This document shows positions 44,398 to 54,285 of a stretch of 64,000 bases of DNA, piece after piece. This stretch comes from Leptospira ryugenii (GTDB taxonomy: Bacteria > Spirochaetota > Leptospiria > Leptospirales > Leptospiraceae). The DNA lies in NCBI RefSeq assembly GCF_003114855.1, contig NZ_BFBB01000003.1, positions 251,077 to 315,076 of the forward strand, given 5' to 3'. A model generated the notes under the pieces. The model had not been told where the DNA came from, searched no databases, and saw only the letters and a program-made list of their open reading frames with translations. A program made the translations under genes and the position numbers. Each line of letters opens with the position of its first letter. Position 1 is the first letter of the stretch.

Positions 44398-44982
44398 TTA
44401 AGTACCTGTAACCCATCCAAAGTATATGGCAAAATAATACACAGACATACGTACGAATCGAAAGAGTGAACCCAGAAAGAACTTAAGGTAGGTCATACGA
44501 AAGGTGCCAACGGTGTAGGCCATCCAAGAATACGGAACAGGAGTGAGTGCAGCAATGACCACAGCCCAGAAACCATACTTTCTCATATATGGAAGTAACT
44601 GATCTTCGAATTTAAGTACGAAGAGTCGCCCAAATTTGAATTTCGGGATTAGATACTTTCCGATCAAATAGGCAAGACTTCCACCAAGAATACTTCCAAC
44701 AGACATTGATAAAATGGTCTCCAATGCGGACATATTCCCACCAATGGCAAAAACCAAAAAAGCGTCAGGGGGTACAAAAGCAGGTAGACTATCTGATAGT
44801 AACATACCAAAGAATAAACCCAATGCACCGAATTGATTCACAAAATTTGCAGAATAAGAAACCAATGGCTCTCTAAAAAAAAATGCCAAGGCAAACACCA
44901 ATCCAACTACCAACAAAATGGAAACTAACGATTGGATGATCAATCTTTTGATTTGGATGTCTTCGTCGGATTTGTGGTGCAT
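44398..44982 (-). CDS. VTT/DedA-family membrane protein
   Basis: A 194-aa inner-membrane protein with about five hydrophobic segments. The VTT core is visible: GALGLFFGMLLSDSLPAFVPPDAFLV, then GSILGGSLAYLIGKY and the ALTPVPYSWMAYTVGTFRM segment with the conserved proline-containing re-entrant loop. Family members flip or transport lipids or maintain proton motive force. It follows pth by 3 bases. Confidence 0.85.
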   Translation of the reverse strand: MHHKSDEDIQIKRLIIQSLVSILLVVGLVFALAFFFREPLVSYSANFVNQFGALGLFFGMLLSDSLPAFVPPDAFLVFAIGGNMSALETILSMSVGSILGGSLAYLIGKYLIPKFKFGRLFVLKFEDQLLPYMRKYGFWAVVIAALTPVPYSWMAYTVGTFRMTYLKFFLGSLFRFVRMSVYYFAIYFGWVTGT

Positions 44983-44985
44983 GTT

Positions 44986-45543
44986 TTATTTTTCAGTAAT
45001 GATTTGTTTTTGTAATTTGATCCATTCTTGGATCCGAGATTCGGCTTCTTTCCAGATCGCAGGAAGAGCTGTCTCTTCTTCTTTTGTAAAATTTTGTAGA
45101 ACGTAGTCTGCGACATCCATAGTCCCCTTGGGCGGTTTGTCTACACCCAGACGCAATCGATGAAAATCTTGAGAACCTATGCGTTGGATAATATCCTTCA
45201 ATCCATTATGGCCGGCTGTTCCACCACCAATTTTGTTTTTGATTTTGCCAAAGGATATATCAACTTCATCCTGTAATACGATAATGTGTTCAGCTTTAAT
45301 TTTGTAAGTTTGGGTGATATTTGCTACTGCCTTGCCGGAAAGATTCATATATTCTTTGGGTTTTAAGAAGTGGATCCGCAAACCTTCATCGTCCATATAA
45401 CAATGATCATACGTTTTTTGCTCCTTCCATACCAAGGATTTTGTTTCTACCAAATAGTCGATGAACAAAAATCCGATATTGTGTCTGGTCATTCTGTACT
45501 GTTTGCCAGGATTTCCTAAACCAACGATCAGGCAGTGTTCCAT
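44986..45543 (-). CDS. pth: peptidyl-tRNA hydrolase
   Basis: A 185-aa enzyme recycling peptidyl-tRNA released from ribosomes. GLGNPGKQYRMTRHNIGF contains the catalytic His near residue 22; KPKEYMNLSGKAV, QDEVDISFGKIKNKIGGGTAGHNGLKDI and the LRLGVDKPP region are intact. The length is normal. It is 6 bases after cimA. Confidence 0.96.
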   Translation of the reverse strand: MEHCLIVGLGNPGKQYRMTRHNIGFLFIDYLVETKSLVWKEQKTYDHCYMDDEGLRIHFLKPKEYMNLSGKAVANITQTYKIKAEHIIVLQDEVDISFGKIKNKIGGGTAGHNGLKDIIQRIGSQDFHRLRLGVDKPPKGTMDVADYVLQNFTKEEETALPAIWKEAESRIQEWIKLQKQIITEK

Positions 45544-45549
45544 TTTAAT

Positions 45550-47079
45550 TCAGCCCAGAAGGATGTGGAGTAACTTCTCAGTAGCTTTTATGGCTGCTAC
45601 TTGTTGGTCAGAATCGATGCCGATGGTACGGATCGGCTGTACATCCGTCTCCCGTTTCCAAGTGATCACCGTTTCTACCAATGCATTTGTGTTTCCGCCA
45701 GGAGGTATCCTCACCTCATAGTCATACAGTGGAGGGATTTGTATTCCTAGGTCTTTTAAAATCTTACCAAGTGCATTCATAAATGCATCGTATCCGCCGT
45801 CACCTTCCCCTTCTGCTTGGTATTCTTGGTTATGGAAATTGACTTTCAAACTTGCTTTCGGTTTTACTCCAATGCCACTCGTCACTTGGCAAGAAGTGAT
45901 TTGAAAGGAGGCGTCTAAGTTTTCTCCGCTAACATCTGCGATGATATAGGGAAGGTCTTCCTTTGTGACAGTTTTGTTTTGGTCACCTAACTCAATCACC
46001 CTTTCTAAGACCTTCTTTTCAATTTCCGGGGAAAGAACCATTCCGAGTTGCTTTAAATTTTCTGTGATACTTGCTTTGCCTGCTAATTTGCCCAATGCAT
46101 AGACACGACTTCTTCCGAATCGCTCAGGAAGGATAGGGTTTGCGTAGAGATTTCCTTTTTTATCTCCATCGGCATGCACACCAGCCGTTTGCGTAAACAC
46201 ATCCTCTCCAACAATCGGGCGGTTGTCGCCGATCCTTTTGCCTGAAAAAACTTCCACCAGACGAGAGGCGTTTGTGATTTCCTTTTCTAGGACTTTTGTT
46301 TTGAACTTTGTTTTGTCATGTAGGGCGGTGACCACTGCTTCCAAGGGAGAGTTGCCTGCTCTCTCACCCAATCCATTGACTGCCACATGTAGGCCTCGAA
46401 CACCTGCGTTTACAGCAGCTAAACAATTGGCCACTGCCAAGTCATAGTCATTGTGTCCATGGAACTCAAACCAAAGATTAGGGAATCGATCCGATAGATC
46501 TTTGACCGCATAACTCACTTCATCTGGGGAGAGTACCCCTAAGGTATCGGCCAAAAAGAACTTACCGATGGGAAACTGTGAAACTTGTTTCAAATACTCA
46601 TACACATACTCTTTTGAATGTAAATACCCATTCGACCAATCTTCTAAATAGACATTGACTTCAATGTTTGCCTCTTTGGCATGTTTGATCGTCTTTTCAA
46701 TGTCAGCAAAATGTTCCGAAGGACTCTTTCGCAATTGGTTGCTTAGGTGGTTTAAGGAGCCTTTGGTGAGAAGGTTGAGAACCTGAACGCCTGTCTCTTT
46801 CATCCAGTCGACGGTTTTGTCGTGGTCAACAAAACCAAGAATCTCAATTTTTTTGCGGAGTGAAACACTCTCGGCCCAGGCGATGATTTTTTTTACAGCT
46901 GCAAACTCTCCTGGGGAAACTCGTGCACTAGCAATTTCAACTCGATCAACCAACAGATCACATAGCAAAAATTTGGTGATATTTAGTTTTTGTTCCCAGG
47001 AAAATGATACACCATTGGTTTGCTCTCCGTCACGGAGAGTGACATCAAGTATCTGGATTTGGTTACCTTCATTCTTCAT
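45550..47079 (-). CDS. cimA: citramalate synthase CimA (leptospiral type)
   Basis: A 509-aa enzyme condensing pyruvate and acetyl-CoA to (R)-citramalate, the entry to the threonine-independent isoleucine pathway known in Leptospira. The catalytic TIM barrel opens with ILDVTLRDGEQTNGVSFS, has HGHNDYDLAVANCLAA and the GLGERAGNSPLEAVV loop. The LeuA regulatory dimer domain at the C-terminus (EGDGGYDAFMNAL; DYEVRIPPGGNTNALVE) is where isoleucine feedback is expected. The residue pattern follows the characterised L. interrogans enzyme rather than isopropylmalate synthase. It overlaps the Smr gene stop by 4 bases. Confidence 0.93.
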   Translation of the reverse strand: MKNEGNQIQILDVTLRDGEQTNGVSFSWEQKLNITKFLLCDLLVDRVEIASARVSPGEFAAVKKIIAWAESVSLRKKIEILGFVDHDKTVDWMKETGVQVLNLLTKGSLNHLSNQLRKSPSEHFADIEKTIKHAKEANIEVNVYLEDWSNGYLHSKEYVYEYLKQVSQFPIGKFFLADTLGVLSPDEVSYAVKDLSDRFPNLWFEFHGHNDYDLAVANCLAAVNAGVRGLHVAVNGLGERAGNSPLEAVVTALHDKTKFKTKVLEKEITNASRLVEVFSGKRIGDNRPIVGEDVFTQTAGVHADGDKKGNLYANPILPERFGRSRVYALGKLAGKASITENLKQLGMVLSPEIEKKVLERVIELGDQNKTVTKEDLPYIIADVSGENLDASFQITSCQVTSGIGVKPKASLKVNFHNQEYQAEGEGDGGYDAFMNALGKILKDLGIQIPPLYDYEVRIPPGGNTNALVETVITWKRETDVQPIRTIGIDSDQQVAAIKATEKLLHILLG

Positions 47080-47351
47080 TTTTTCAATCGATTGATATAT
47101 TCTCGAGAGGGTGCCAAAACCTCCACCAAAGTGGATCCAGGATTCGTTCGGATGAGCGGATCCCTCTCTACTAATTTCAGGAAATCGCAGGACTCTACGT
47201 AGTCAATCGCCATTCTACGTAAAATTCCCTCTCCAATGCCATGTAAGATTTCGATATAGGATTCCCCATCCATAAAGGCTTCATGGACTTCTCTTTCCAA
47301 TTTGATACGAGCTTCCTCGTAGCGCATTTGCCGAATTCGTATGACCCGCAT
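47076..47351 (-). CDS. Smr-domain-like small protein
   Basis: 91 aa. The N-terminal half reads as an Smr domain: IRIRQMRYEEARIKLEREVHEAF corresponds to the DLRG...EEAL...L helix, and the signature ILHGIGEGILRRMAIDYVE corresponds to the HGxGxG loop. The strict DLHG aspartate-histidine is not retained. Smr domains nick nucleic acids or bind RNA; here it stands alone, as in small free-standing Smr proteins. It overlaps cimA. Confidence 0.75.
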   Translation of the reverse strand: MRVIRIRQMRYEEARIKLEREVHEAFMDGESYIEILHGIGEGILRRMAIDYVESCDFLKLVERDPLIRTNPGSTLVEVLAPSREYINRLKK

Positions 47352-47389
47352 GGCAGAGTAATCCCCTCTTTAAGAGAGCATTTTTTTCG

Positions 47390-48457
47390 CTAACTAGATT
47401 CCAATGCTTTTTTGGTTTTACGAGCTAAAGAGGAAGGAAAGTAGGTTTCCAAACTTTCCATTTTCACCCAGAGAAATTCCTTATCACTTCCGATCGATGC
47501 ATCCAAATGTTCTCTCTCCTTGGAAGTGAAGTTTCTAAAGAATAGGTCCAATTGCATGGCATGGTGGGTGATGCTATGCCGAATGGATGCTCTGGAGACT
47601 TGTCCTTTCATCTGTTCTGCTAAAAACAGGGAAAGTCCGTCCGGTTCATATTCTTTTGTTGGATACGGAGAATCAAATAACATCGGCAAACGATACATCC
47701 CCTTCAAAAAACGAAATCCATCCGTTTTGATCAGAAGAACTTCACCAGAACATTCCATCCAAAGTATACGACCTTTCAGGATATGTTTCTCTTTTTTTGA
47801 TTCACGAATTGGGATGAGTGCTGTTTTTTCTGTCTCACTCGCTTTACAAATCGTTCGCAAGGGACAAAGCAAACACTTAGGATTTTGTGGCAGACAAATG
47901 GTAGCTCCCAATTCCATCATCGCTTGGTTATGGTCACCGGGATGGGTTACATTTAAAAAATCATCAGCTAATGCTTGCAATTCTCTATCCGCTTTGGGTC
48001 CAAGGATATTACTTTCGTATAAAAATAGACGAGAGAGAACTCGTTTTACGTTCCCATCTAAAACAGCATAGGGCTTATCATAGGCAATCGAAAGAACCGC
48101 TCTTGCAGTATATGGACCGATTCCTGGAATTTGCAGAGCCTCCTCTAGGGTTTTTGGGAAGGCACCATTGTATTGGCTCATCAAAAAGATGGCTGCCTTT
48201 CTTAAATTTCTTGCTCTAGAATAGTAACCAAGACCTGACCAACTGGCGAGCACTTCGTCTTCGCTAGCTTTCGCAAGTGTTGCTACATCTGGAAACTTTG
48301 AAATAAATCGGTTGTAAAGTGGTAACATCGCAGATACACGTGTTTGTTGGAGCATCACTTCAGATACCCAAATGCGATAAGCTACTTTATTTTGGCGGAA
48401 GGGTAAATCTCGTTTTTGGTTCTGGAACCAATAGAAGAGTGATTCTTGGGCTGTCAA
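47390..48457 (-). CDS. mutY: A/G-specific adenine DNA glycosylase MutY
   Basis: A 355-aa base-excision glycosylase removing adenine opposite 8-oxoguanine. The helix-hairpin-helix LQIPGIGPYTARAVLSIA with the catalytic aspartate downstream, the N-terminal VSEVMLQQTRVSAM segment with the catalytic Glu, and the [4Fe-4S] ligands in C-LPQNPKCLLCPLRTIC are present. The C-terminal NUDIX-like 8-oxoG recognition domain is present (from about residue 225). The start is TTG 48457, sharing TTGA with the preceding stop. Confidence 0.94.
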   Translation of the reverse strand: MTAQESLFYWFQNQKRDLPFRQNKVAYRIWVSEVMLQQTRVSAMLPLYNRFISKFPDVATLAKASEDEVLASWSGLGYYSRARNLRKAAIFLMSQYNGAFPKTLEEALQIPGIGPYTARAVLSIAYDKPYAVLDGNVKRVLSRLFLYESNILGPKADRELQALADDFLNVTHPGDHNQAMMELGATICLPQNPKCLLCPLRTICKASETEKTALIPIRESKKEKHILKGRILWMECSGEVLLIKTDGFRFLKGMYRLPMLFDSPYPTKEYEPDGLSLFLAEQMKGQVSRASIRHSITHHAMQLDLFFRNFTSKEREHLDASIGSDKEFLWVKMESLETYFPSSLARKTKKALESS

Positions 48458-48738
48458 ATTTCCGTATCTTGGATGGAATAACGGAGGTATGTGTTACATG
48501 TCCCCTCTTCGGTATACCGAACCAAATCATAGTCTAACCTAGCCGAACGAAAAAACCTAGAATGAGCAAGTCTCTCGCGAATTTCTTGGCGTATGTGATC
48601 TCGCGCCTCTGCTCTTTTGGAATAAAAAGCAGGTGAGAGGATCTCACTTTTATAGGATAGATTTCCATCTCGGTAAATTGCAATAGTAACTTGGACTCGA
48701 TATTGTCTTCGTAGATTCGGTTTGACTTCAGTATTCAT
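48454..48738 (-). CDS. 94-aa protein, unknown
   Basis: Start taken at ATG 48738; an open frame continues to 48870, but its N-terminal 44 residues are atypical and would reach within 3 bases of the divergent ispG start. The protein has alternating strands and a basic helix (RVQVTIAIYRDGNLSYKSEIL; AEARDHIRQEIRERLAHSRFF), reminiscent of a small alpha/beta domain. No family is recognised. Its stop is shared with the mutY TTG. Confidence 0.55.
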   Translation of the reverse strand: MNTEVKPNLRRQYRVQVTIAIYRDGNLSYKSEILSPAFYSKRAEARDHIRQEIRERLAHSRFFRSARLDYDLVRYTEEGTCNTYLRYSIQDTEI

Positions 48739-48873
48739 ACTCTGGTCTTGGGCTTGGGCTCTGATACCATTTTCGACCTTCCCTAGTCTAAAATTGAAAG
48801 CCCTTTGGGATTTTCGAAAGCTTGCTGAAAATTTCGCATTTATTTTTCTAGATAATGAGACCATAACCACGCC

Positions 48874-50886
48874 ATGAATACTAAATACAATGAATCCCCT
48901 TTTTTCTATAAACGCAGACCTACACGTGAGGTCAAAGTTGGTGATGTTGGTATAGGTGGTAAAAACCCAATTCGGGTTCAGTCCATGATAACATCTAACA
49001 CGAGAGATACGGAAGCCAGTATTGAACAGATTGCGGCCCTTGAGCGTGTGGGCTCAGAAATTGTTCGCCTAACAGTACCTAGCCAGGCAGATGCAGACAA
49101 TTTACCAGAAATCAGAAAACGAATGAAAGCACTCGGCCTGAAGGTGCCTCTCGTTGCTGATATTCATTTTACTCCCCAAGTTGCATTGAAGTGTGTGGAG
49201 TGGGTGGAAAAGGTTAGGATCAATCCAGGAAACTTTGCCGACAAAAAGAAATTTGATGTTATCGAATACACCGACAGAGAATACGAAGAGGAATTGGAAA
49301 GAATCGAAGAAGTTTTCACGCCATTGGTATTACGGGCAAAAGAACTCGGTGTTGCCATGCGCATTGGAACAAACCATGGATCCCTTAGCGATAGGATCAT
49401 GAATCGGTATGGGGACACTCCGCAAGGTATGGTAGAGAGTGCCTTAGAATTCATCCGTATAGCTGAACGCAATTCTTACAGAGACATCGTTGTTTCCATG
49501 AAGGCCTCCAATCCACAGGTGATGGTCCAGGCCTACCGACTCCTTGTTTCCAAATTTTATGAACTATCCATGGATTATCCATTGCACTTGGGGGTAACGG
49601 AAGCTGGAGATGGAAAAGATGGAAGGATAAAATCTGCTCTCGGGATCGGCTGCCTTTTAGAAGAGGGACTAGGAGATACCATACGCGTGTCCCTCACAGA
49701 AGATGCTATCGCGGAGATTCCCGTCGCCAAGGCACTCGTGAAAAAGTACAATGACATTTCTTCGTCTATTGAGATTCCAAATTCCCAATACCAGGAATTC
49801 CGCGACCCCTACAACTACTCCAGGTTCTATTCGCGTGAGATACAAATTCCAAATCTATCCCTAGGCGACAAACACCCAGTTCGCGTAGAGACAGAATTTT
49901 CTTTTCAATCTGCAGACATACTTTCTGAGATTTCTGCTTTACGTCAGCTTTCAAAACAGACCTCCCACGAACTCGAATTCTTATTCTTTCAATTCTCAGA
50001 TGAGTTGAGCTTAACAGCAGCGAGTGCGATGAAACGAAAGAACCTTTTTTCAGAGGCAATATCGTTTACACTCAGTGATGATCTTGCGCGGATGTATGAG
50101 GGTTTTGTAGAAGAAATCTATGCCTTCCAGAAGTGGATTGTCTCTCCCTTTCTCTTCTGGAATCCAAAAGATAGAGATTCAGAGGAAGCCACAGCCTTCT
50201 TTGCTTTCATTAAAAAATATGCCAAAGAAGACCGTATGGTAGAATTCCAAATCAATAGACATGAATTGTCATTGGTAGCTGATCTAGTCTCAGAGTTGCG
50301 GCGCCATAGATTAGAAAATATCTCTTTTGCCTTGGAAAATGCAGAACTCTTAGAAATTAGAAAACTAGCATACCGTTTAAAGGACTCTGATTATCCTATT
50401 ACTTTGGCTCTACTTGCAGAAAATGAAGAGGACGCTCTTTACAAAGCATCAATTCACATCGGAGGTTCTCTGTTAGATGGAATTGGCGATAGCATTCGAA
50501 TTCGCTTATCTGAGCCAGATCCCAAAAAGACAATTGCACTTTCCTATGACCTATTACAAGCGACAAGGCTACGACTTTCAAAAACAGAATATATCTCCTG
50601 TCCTTCTTGTGGTAGGACTATGTTTGATTTACAAACGACAACAGCTAAAATCAAAGAAAGAACAGGCCACTTGAAAGGTGTAAAGATAGCTGTCATGGGT
50701 TGCATCGTCAATGGGCCAGGAGAGATGGCAGATGCTGACTTTGGTTATGTAGGCGCAGGGATTGGTAGGGTACACCTTTACAAAGGAAAAGAAATCGTCC
50801 TCAAAGGTGTTCCAGAATCAGAAGCCACAGACAAACTCATAGACTTGATCAAAAGTCACAATCTTTGGACGGATCCAGAATTATAA
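48874..50886 (+). CDS. ispG: 4-hydroxy-3-methylbut-2-enyl diphosphate synthase IspG, long form
   Basis: A 670-aa [4Fe-4S] enzyme of the MEP isoprenoid pathway. The N-terminal TIM barrel (about 1-290, [30 protein letters not shown]) is followed by a large insertion (about 300-570), as in plant and chlamydial enzymes. The C-terminal reductase-like domain has the cluster ligands in SCPSCGRT and [12 protein letters not shown]. Bacterial short forms are about 370-400 aa. It ends on a TTATAA shared with the convergent gene. Confidence 0.95.
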   Translation: MNTKYNESPFFYKRRPTREVKVGDVGIGGKNPIRVQSMITSNTRDTEASIEQIAALERVGSEIVRLTVPSQADADNLPEIRKRMKALGLKVPLVADIHFTPQVALKCVEWVEKVRINPGNFADKKKFDVIEYTDREYEEELERIEEVFTPLVLRAKELGVAMRIGTNHGSLSDRIMNRYGDTPQGMVESALEFIRIAERNSYRDIVVSMKASNPQVMVQAYRLLVSKFYELSMDYPLHLGVTEAGDGKDGRIKSALGIGCLLEEGLGDTIRVSLTEDAIAEIPVAKALVKKYNDISSSIEIPNSQYQEFRDPYNYSRFYSREIQIPNLSLGDKHPVRVETEFSFQSADILSEISALRQLSKQTSHELEFLFFQFSDELSLTAASAMKRKNLFSEAISFTLSDDLARMYEGFVEEIYAFQKWIVSPFLFWNPKDRDSEEATAFFAFIKKYAKEDRMVEFQINRHELSLVADLVSELRRHRLENISFALENAELLEIRKLAYRLKDSDYPITLALLAENEEDALYKASIHIGGSLLDGIGDSIRIRLSEPDPKKTIALSYDLLQATRLRLSKTEYISCPSCGRTMFDLQTTTAKIKERTGHLKGVKIAVMGCIVNGPGEMADADFGYVGAGIGRVHLYKGKEIVLKGVPESEATDKLIDLIKSHNLWTDPEL

Positions 50887-51714
50887 TCCAAATGTTTCTC
50901 GCTTTCTAGGTTCGTTCATCGGATTTGGAATTTGGTCGATTGTTTGCGATCTTCCGTCTAACCTATGCTCAATGACCTTTAGGTTCGGATGATTTCGAAA
51001 CAATGTAGCTTCAATCGCCTTAAGGGTGGCAGAGAGAGCCGAAAGCCTTCTCTTTCTGGTTACTGATTCTTCTTCTGTTACAAAGTTCTCTGGACCCGTA
51101 TAGTATGAGATAGCATCCACAGGTGTGTTTTCTTGGTTTTCTTCTTCATTCTCATTTCCCAGTGCATATGATCTGGGCAGGCGAAAACTCATAAGAACGG
51201 ATTCCAGTTGTTTGGCATTCCAATCTAGGACAAGCCGACTTTCATTTTCTAGAAACCATACTTGTGTTAAAGAATCATGTAAATTGAGAAGTTTTTTAGG
51301 ATTAACCAAAGTATCATTATCATTTACCTTTTCCTTGTTTGAAAAATAAGGAGGAGCTGCTACTTCGTTAATGAACTGAAAAATACGTTCGCGAGAATCC
51401 TCATGTACCAACAACTTTCGTTTAACTGGTATTTGCAGATCTTCGCCATCCGAAACATAAATTTGAACCTCATCTCTTTGGTCAAATCTTGGGATTTGGA
51501 ATACATTAAAAGGAACAAGGAGGTTGAATGGATTTTTTTCAGCTAAGATAAAAAAGGTAAAGAATAGGAGAAAGAAGGCCCAGGATAAAAATAGAAATCT
51601 AAATTCGCGACTTGTTTTTTCTTTTTCTGTCCCGATGAGATAAAGCCGATCTCTCCAATAGATAAATGCTTCCTTTATCTTTTTTCCTTGTTCTCTAATC
51701 TTTTGTTTGAGCAT
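50881..51714 (-). CDS. single-pass membrane protein next to cell-wall amidase, GerMN-like
   Basis: 277 aa from ATG 51714, which follows AAGGGA and overlaps the amidase stop by 20 bases. A charged cytoplasmic N-terminus of about 40 residues precedes one transmembrane helix (about 44-63). The periplasmic part contains [20 protein letters not shown] and a following [13 protein letters not shown] segment, which faintly resembles GerMN domains; that assignment is weak. Coupling to an N-acetylmuramoyl-L-alanine amidase suggests a peptidoglycan-related role. Confidence 0.65.
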   Translation of the reverse strand: MLKQKIREQGKKIKEAFIYWRDRLYLIGTEKEKTSREFRFLFLSWAFFLLFFTFFILAEKNPFNLLVPFNVFQIPRFDQRDEVQIYVSDGEDLQIPVKRKLLVHEDSRERIFQFINEVAAPPYFSNKEKVNDNDTLVNPKKLLNLHDSLTQVWFLENESRLVLDWNAKQLESVLMSFRLPRSYALGNENEEENQENTPVDAISYYTGPENFVTEEESVTRKRRLSALSATLKAIEATLFRNHPNLKVIEHRLDGRSQTIDQIPNPMNEPRKRETFGL

Positions 51715-52804
51715 AACCTCGAATTCCCTTAATAATACTCCGTGCAATTCGTTTCTGAAAACTTTTGTCCTTGAGTAATTTGCTTTCTTCGGGGTTTGTC
51801 AAATACCCCATTTCGATCAATACAGCAGGCATAAGGCTTCCTCGCAAGACGGAAAAATCTGCCTTTTTCACACCACGTGAGGAAATATTACTTTCTACTC
51901 CCTTGCCAAATTCTTCTTCGATGGCGATGGCTAGCTTTTTGGAACGCCTTTGGGTAAGACTCGAAAGCATTTGTGATTGGATGGAGCTAATGATCTTCTG
52001 GGAGTGTGGCCCGATATAACGGTTTTCAATGAGAGCTGTTTCCCTAGCTTGTTCTGTACTTGGAGTTTGGCTCAAATAATACACTTCAAAGCCACTCGCC
52101 TTCTCATTTAAGGAGGCATTGCAATGCAGAGAAATAAAAATAGAATCTCTTGTATCTTTTAATAGAGAATTTGCCTGTTTGGATCTATCTTCCAATTCAA
52201 TAAATGTATCATTTTTTCTTGTTAAGTGAATTCGGATTTCGGGATAGTATTTTCGTAAGTAAAGGTAAACATACTTTGCCACAGCCAAACTCACATCTTT
52301 TTCAAAATAACCACTTGCATCTGAGGTCCCAGGATCTTTTCCTCCATGGCCTGCATCAATCACAATGGCTTTCACATTTATATTTCGTTTTGCAATGGGC
52401 TCTCGGGGAATATCCAAAAGAACTTCAGATTCTTTTATCTTATAGCGAACGTCATACGAAATTAAATTCAACAAAATGGACTCAAAAATATCTACAGAGA
52501 GATACAGATCTCCATTTTTCAAAAGGGCTGGTTTTGAAACTTTAATTATTTTCTCATCGAAGACATAAAAACTTGCACCCAAACGAAATTGAAGTTTTCC
52601 TTGTGCTGACTGAAGTTTTACAATTCCTGTAGATTTTTCATGGTTGGAACTGAGCTCAGGAAATAATGGACTCAGTTCGGTATACGAAACAAAATGCCCT
52701 TTCCCGAATAGCGGAAGTTTTACGGTTTCCGCATGAACAAGAAAAGGGCAAAAAATGAAAAATAATATTAACTTCTTTTGAAGAAGGAAATGATTTTGGA
52801 CCAA
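51695..52804 (-). CDS. N-acetylmuramoyl-L-alanine amidase (Amidase_3)
   Basis: A 369-aa exported zinc amidase cleaving peptide stems from murein. The start is TTG 52804, inside the helicase end, with a signal peptide (about 10-25, ending VHA). An N-terminal AMIN-like or copper-amine-oxidase-like domain (about 30-145) precedes the catalytic domain. Zinc ligands are AIVIDAGHGGKDPGT, the FEKD glutamate and SLHCNAS; the catalytic Glu is in LIEMGYLTNPEE. It is needed for cell separation in other bacteria. Confidence 0.92.
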   Translation of the reverse strand: MVQNHFLLQKKLILFFIFCPFLVHAETVKLPLFGKGHFVSYTELSPLFPELSSNHEKSTGIVKLQSAQGKLQFRLGASFYVFDEKIIKVSKPALLKNGDLYLSVDIFESILLNLISYDVRYKIKESEVLLDIPREPIAKRNINVKAIVIDAGHGGKDPGTSDASGYFEKDVSLAVAKYVYLYLRKYYPEIRIHLTRKNDTFIELEDRSKQANSLLKDTRDSIFISLHCNASLNEKASGFEVYYLSQTPSTEQARETALIENRYIGPHSQKIISSIQSQMLSSLTQRRSKKLAIAIEEEFGKGVESNISSRGVKKADFSVLRGSLMPAVLIEMGYLTNPEESKLLKDKSFQKRIARSIIKGIRGYAQTKD

Positions 52805-54282
52805 AGGGAGCCTTTTTTATTCTTTGAAGGTTTCTCTTTTTCAATATCAAATAAGTTTCTTCTCGATTTTTGCATTTGAGAATTAGGTGCCGGAGAGTCT
52901 TTTTTATGCTTTTGCTTATGGTTTGTCCGTTTCTGGTCTGGATGAGATTCCTTATGTACTTTAGGTTTTTCCTGGTGGTGATGCGGATGGCCATGGGGAT
53001 GGCTCATCTTGGCTGGTGCATGGTGCTCTCTCCTTTCTTTTGGGCCACCTCTGCCTGGTCTTTTCTTTTTGCCTGATTGGCTCTGCTGCTGTCTTTTTTC
53101 TCCAGGAACGGCTTCGTCAGGAAAAACAGGTGTGAACTCGCCGACTGGGAAACTCAAATAGGCTTCATTGACTTCAGTGACTGGTAATTTGAAATTGAGA
53201 TATTTTTCAATGCGCTCCAACTCTGTGTAATCCGATTCAGAACAAAAGCCGATTGAACTACCTTTACGACCTGCCCGTGCAGTTCGTCCGATTCGGTGAA
53301 CGTAATTCTCTGCATCTTGGGGAAGATCAAAATTATACACCACATCAATGTTCTCAATGTCGATACCCCTCGAAGCAACATCCGTTGCGATTAAGTATTT
53401 GTATTTTCCTGCTTTGAAATCTCGGAGTAGCCGAATCCGTTTTTTTTGGTCCAACTCAGAAGATAGGCCAGTTGCTGTTATGCCATATTGCCTAAGAGTA
53501 GAAACAATACGTGGAATATTCATTTTATAGTTCGTGAATATGATACCTAAGCCTTCAATAGGTTGATTTAAGAGTGAGTTCACAAGGTACGGAAGTTTTT
53601 CCTCTCTGCCCAGATGCAGCAGACTTTGGTCAATTCTCTCCGTGATGACCTTTTCCGGATTGATGTGCACCTCAATTGGGTCGTTTAAATATTTGCTAGC
53701 TAAACGGACAACTTCATAACTCAAGGTTGCACTGAATAGGAGACTTTGTTTTCTATTTTTACATTTATGAAAGATATATTTAAGGTCCATGACGAACCCC
53801 ATATCAAACATTCTATCTGCTTCATCTAGAACAACAACTTGTATATTTTCTAATGACAAACGATTGTTCTTAACAAAGTCTATGAGTCGACCAGGAGTTG
53901 CTACAATGATACAGGCTTGGTTGTTCAAAGCCTCTTCTTGGGACTTGTAATCTGTCCCTCCAATAATGGTAGCGACTCCATAATCAGTGAACTGTAATAG
54001 TTTTCTTGCTTCTTCTCCAATTTGTATGGTCAACTCTCTGGTTGGCGCAAGAACGAGTGCGTATGGAAGTTTTTGTGGCTCTTCAGATATCAATAATCGA
54101 TGTAAGGTGGGTAGCAAAAATGCCATGGTTTTTCCCGTACCAGTTTGGGCAAGACCTGTGAGGTCATTGCCCTCCATGGCGAAAGGGATAGCTTTTGCTT
54201 GTATGGGTGTTAGTTCAGAGTATCCGATTTTTTCTAAGGCTTTTTGCAGTGGTTCTGCGAAAGGAAGTTCAGTAAATTTCAT
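52768..54282 (-). CDS. DEAD-box RNA helicase, RhlE-like
   Basis: A 504-aa ATP-dependent RNA helicase. Motifs in order: Q-motif (LTPIQAKAIPF), I (AQTGTGKT), Ia (PTRELT), II (DEAD, in VVLDEADRMFD), III (SAT), IV-V (IATDVASRGIDI) and VI (HRIGRTARAG). Beyond about residue 385 is a basic, low-complexity tail with a His-rich stretch (HPHGHPHHH) and Lys/Gln repeats, which may bind RNA or metal. It is downstream of a methyltransferase gene by 3 bases. Gene number (rhlE/deaD/csh) cannot be fixed by eye. Confidence 0.93.
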   Translation of the reverse strand: MKFTELPFAEPLQKALEKIGYSELTPIQAKAIPFAMEGNDLTGLAQTGTGKTMAFLLPTLHRLLISEEPQKLPYALVLAPTRELTIQIGEEARKLLQFTDYGVATIIGGTDYKSQEEALNNQACIIVATPGRLIDFVKNNRLSLENIQVVVLDEADRMFDMGFVMDLKYIFHKCKNRKQSLLFSATLSYEVVRLASKYLNDPIEVHINPEKVITERIDQSLLHLGREEKLPYLVNSLLNQPIEGLGIIFTNYKMNIPRIVSTLRQYGITATGLSSELDQKKRIRLLRDFKAGKYKYLIATDVASRGIDIENIDVVYNFDLPQDAENYVHRIGRTARAGRKGSSIGFCSESDYTELERIEKYLNFKLPVTEVNEAYLSFPVGEFTPVFPDEAVPGEKRQQQSQSGKKKRPGRGGPKERREHHAPAKMSHPHGHPHHHQEKPKVHKESHPDQKRTNHKQKHKKDSPAPNSQMQKSRRNLFDIEKEKPSKNKKGSLWSKIISFFKRS

Positions 54283-54285
54283 AAG

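Noticed and set aside
48739..48870. N-terminal extension of the 94-aa protein upstream of mutY
   Set aside because: The extra 44 residues are basic and irregular, lack a ribosome site and would leave 3 bases to the divergent ispG start, with no promoter space.
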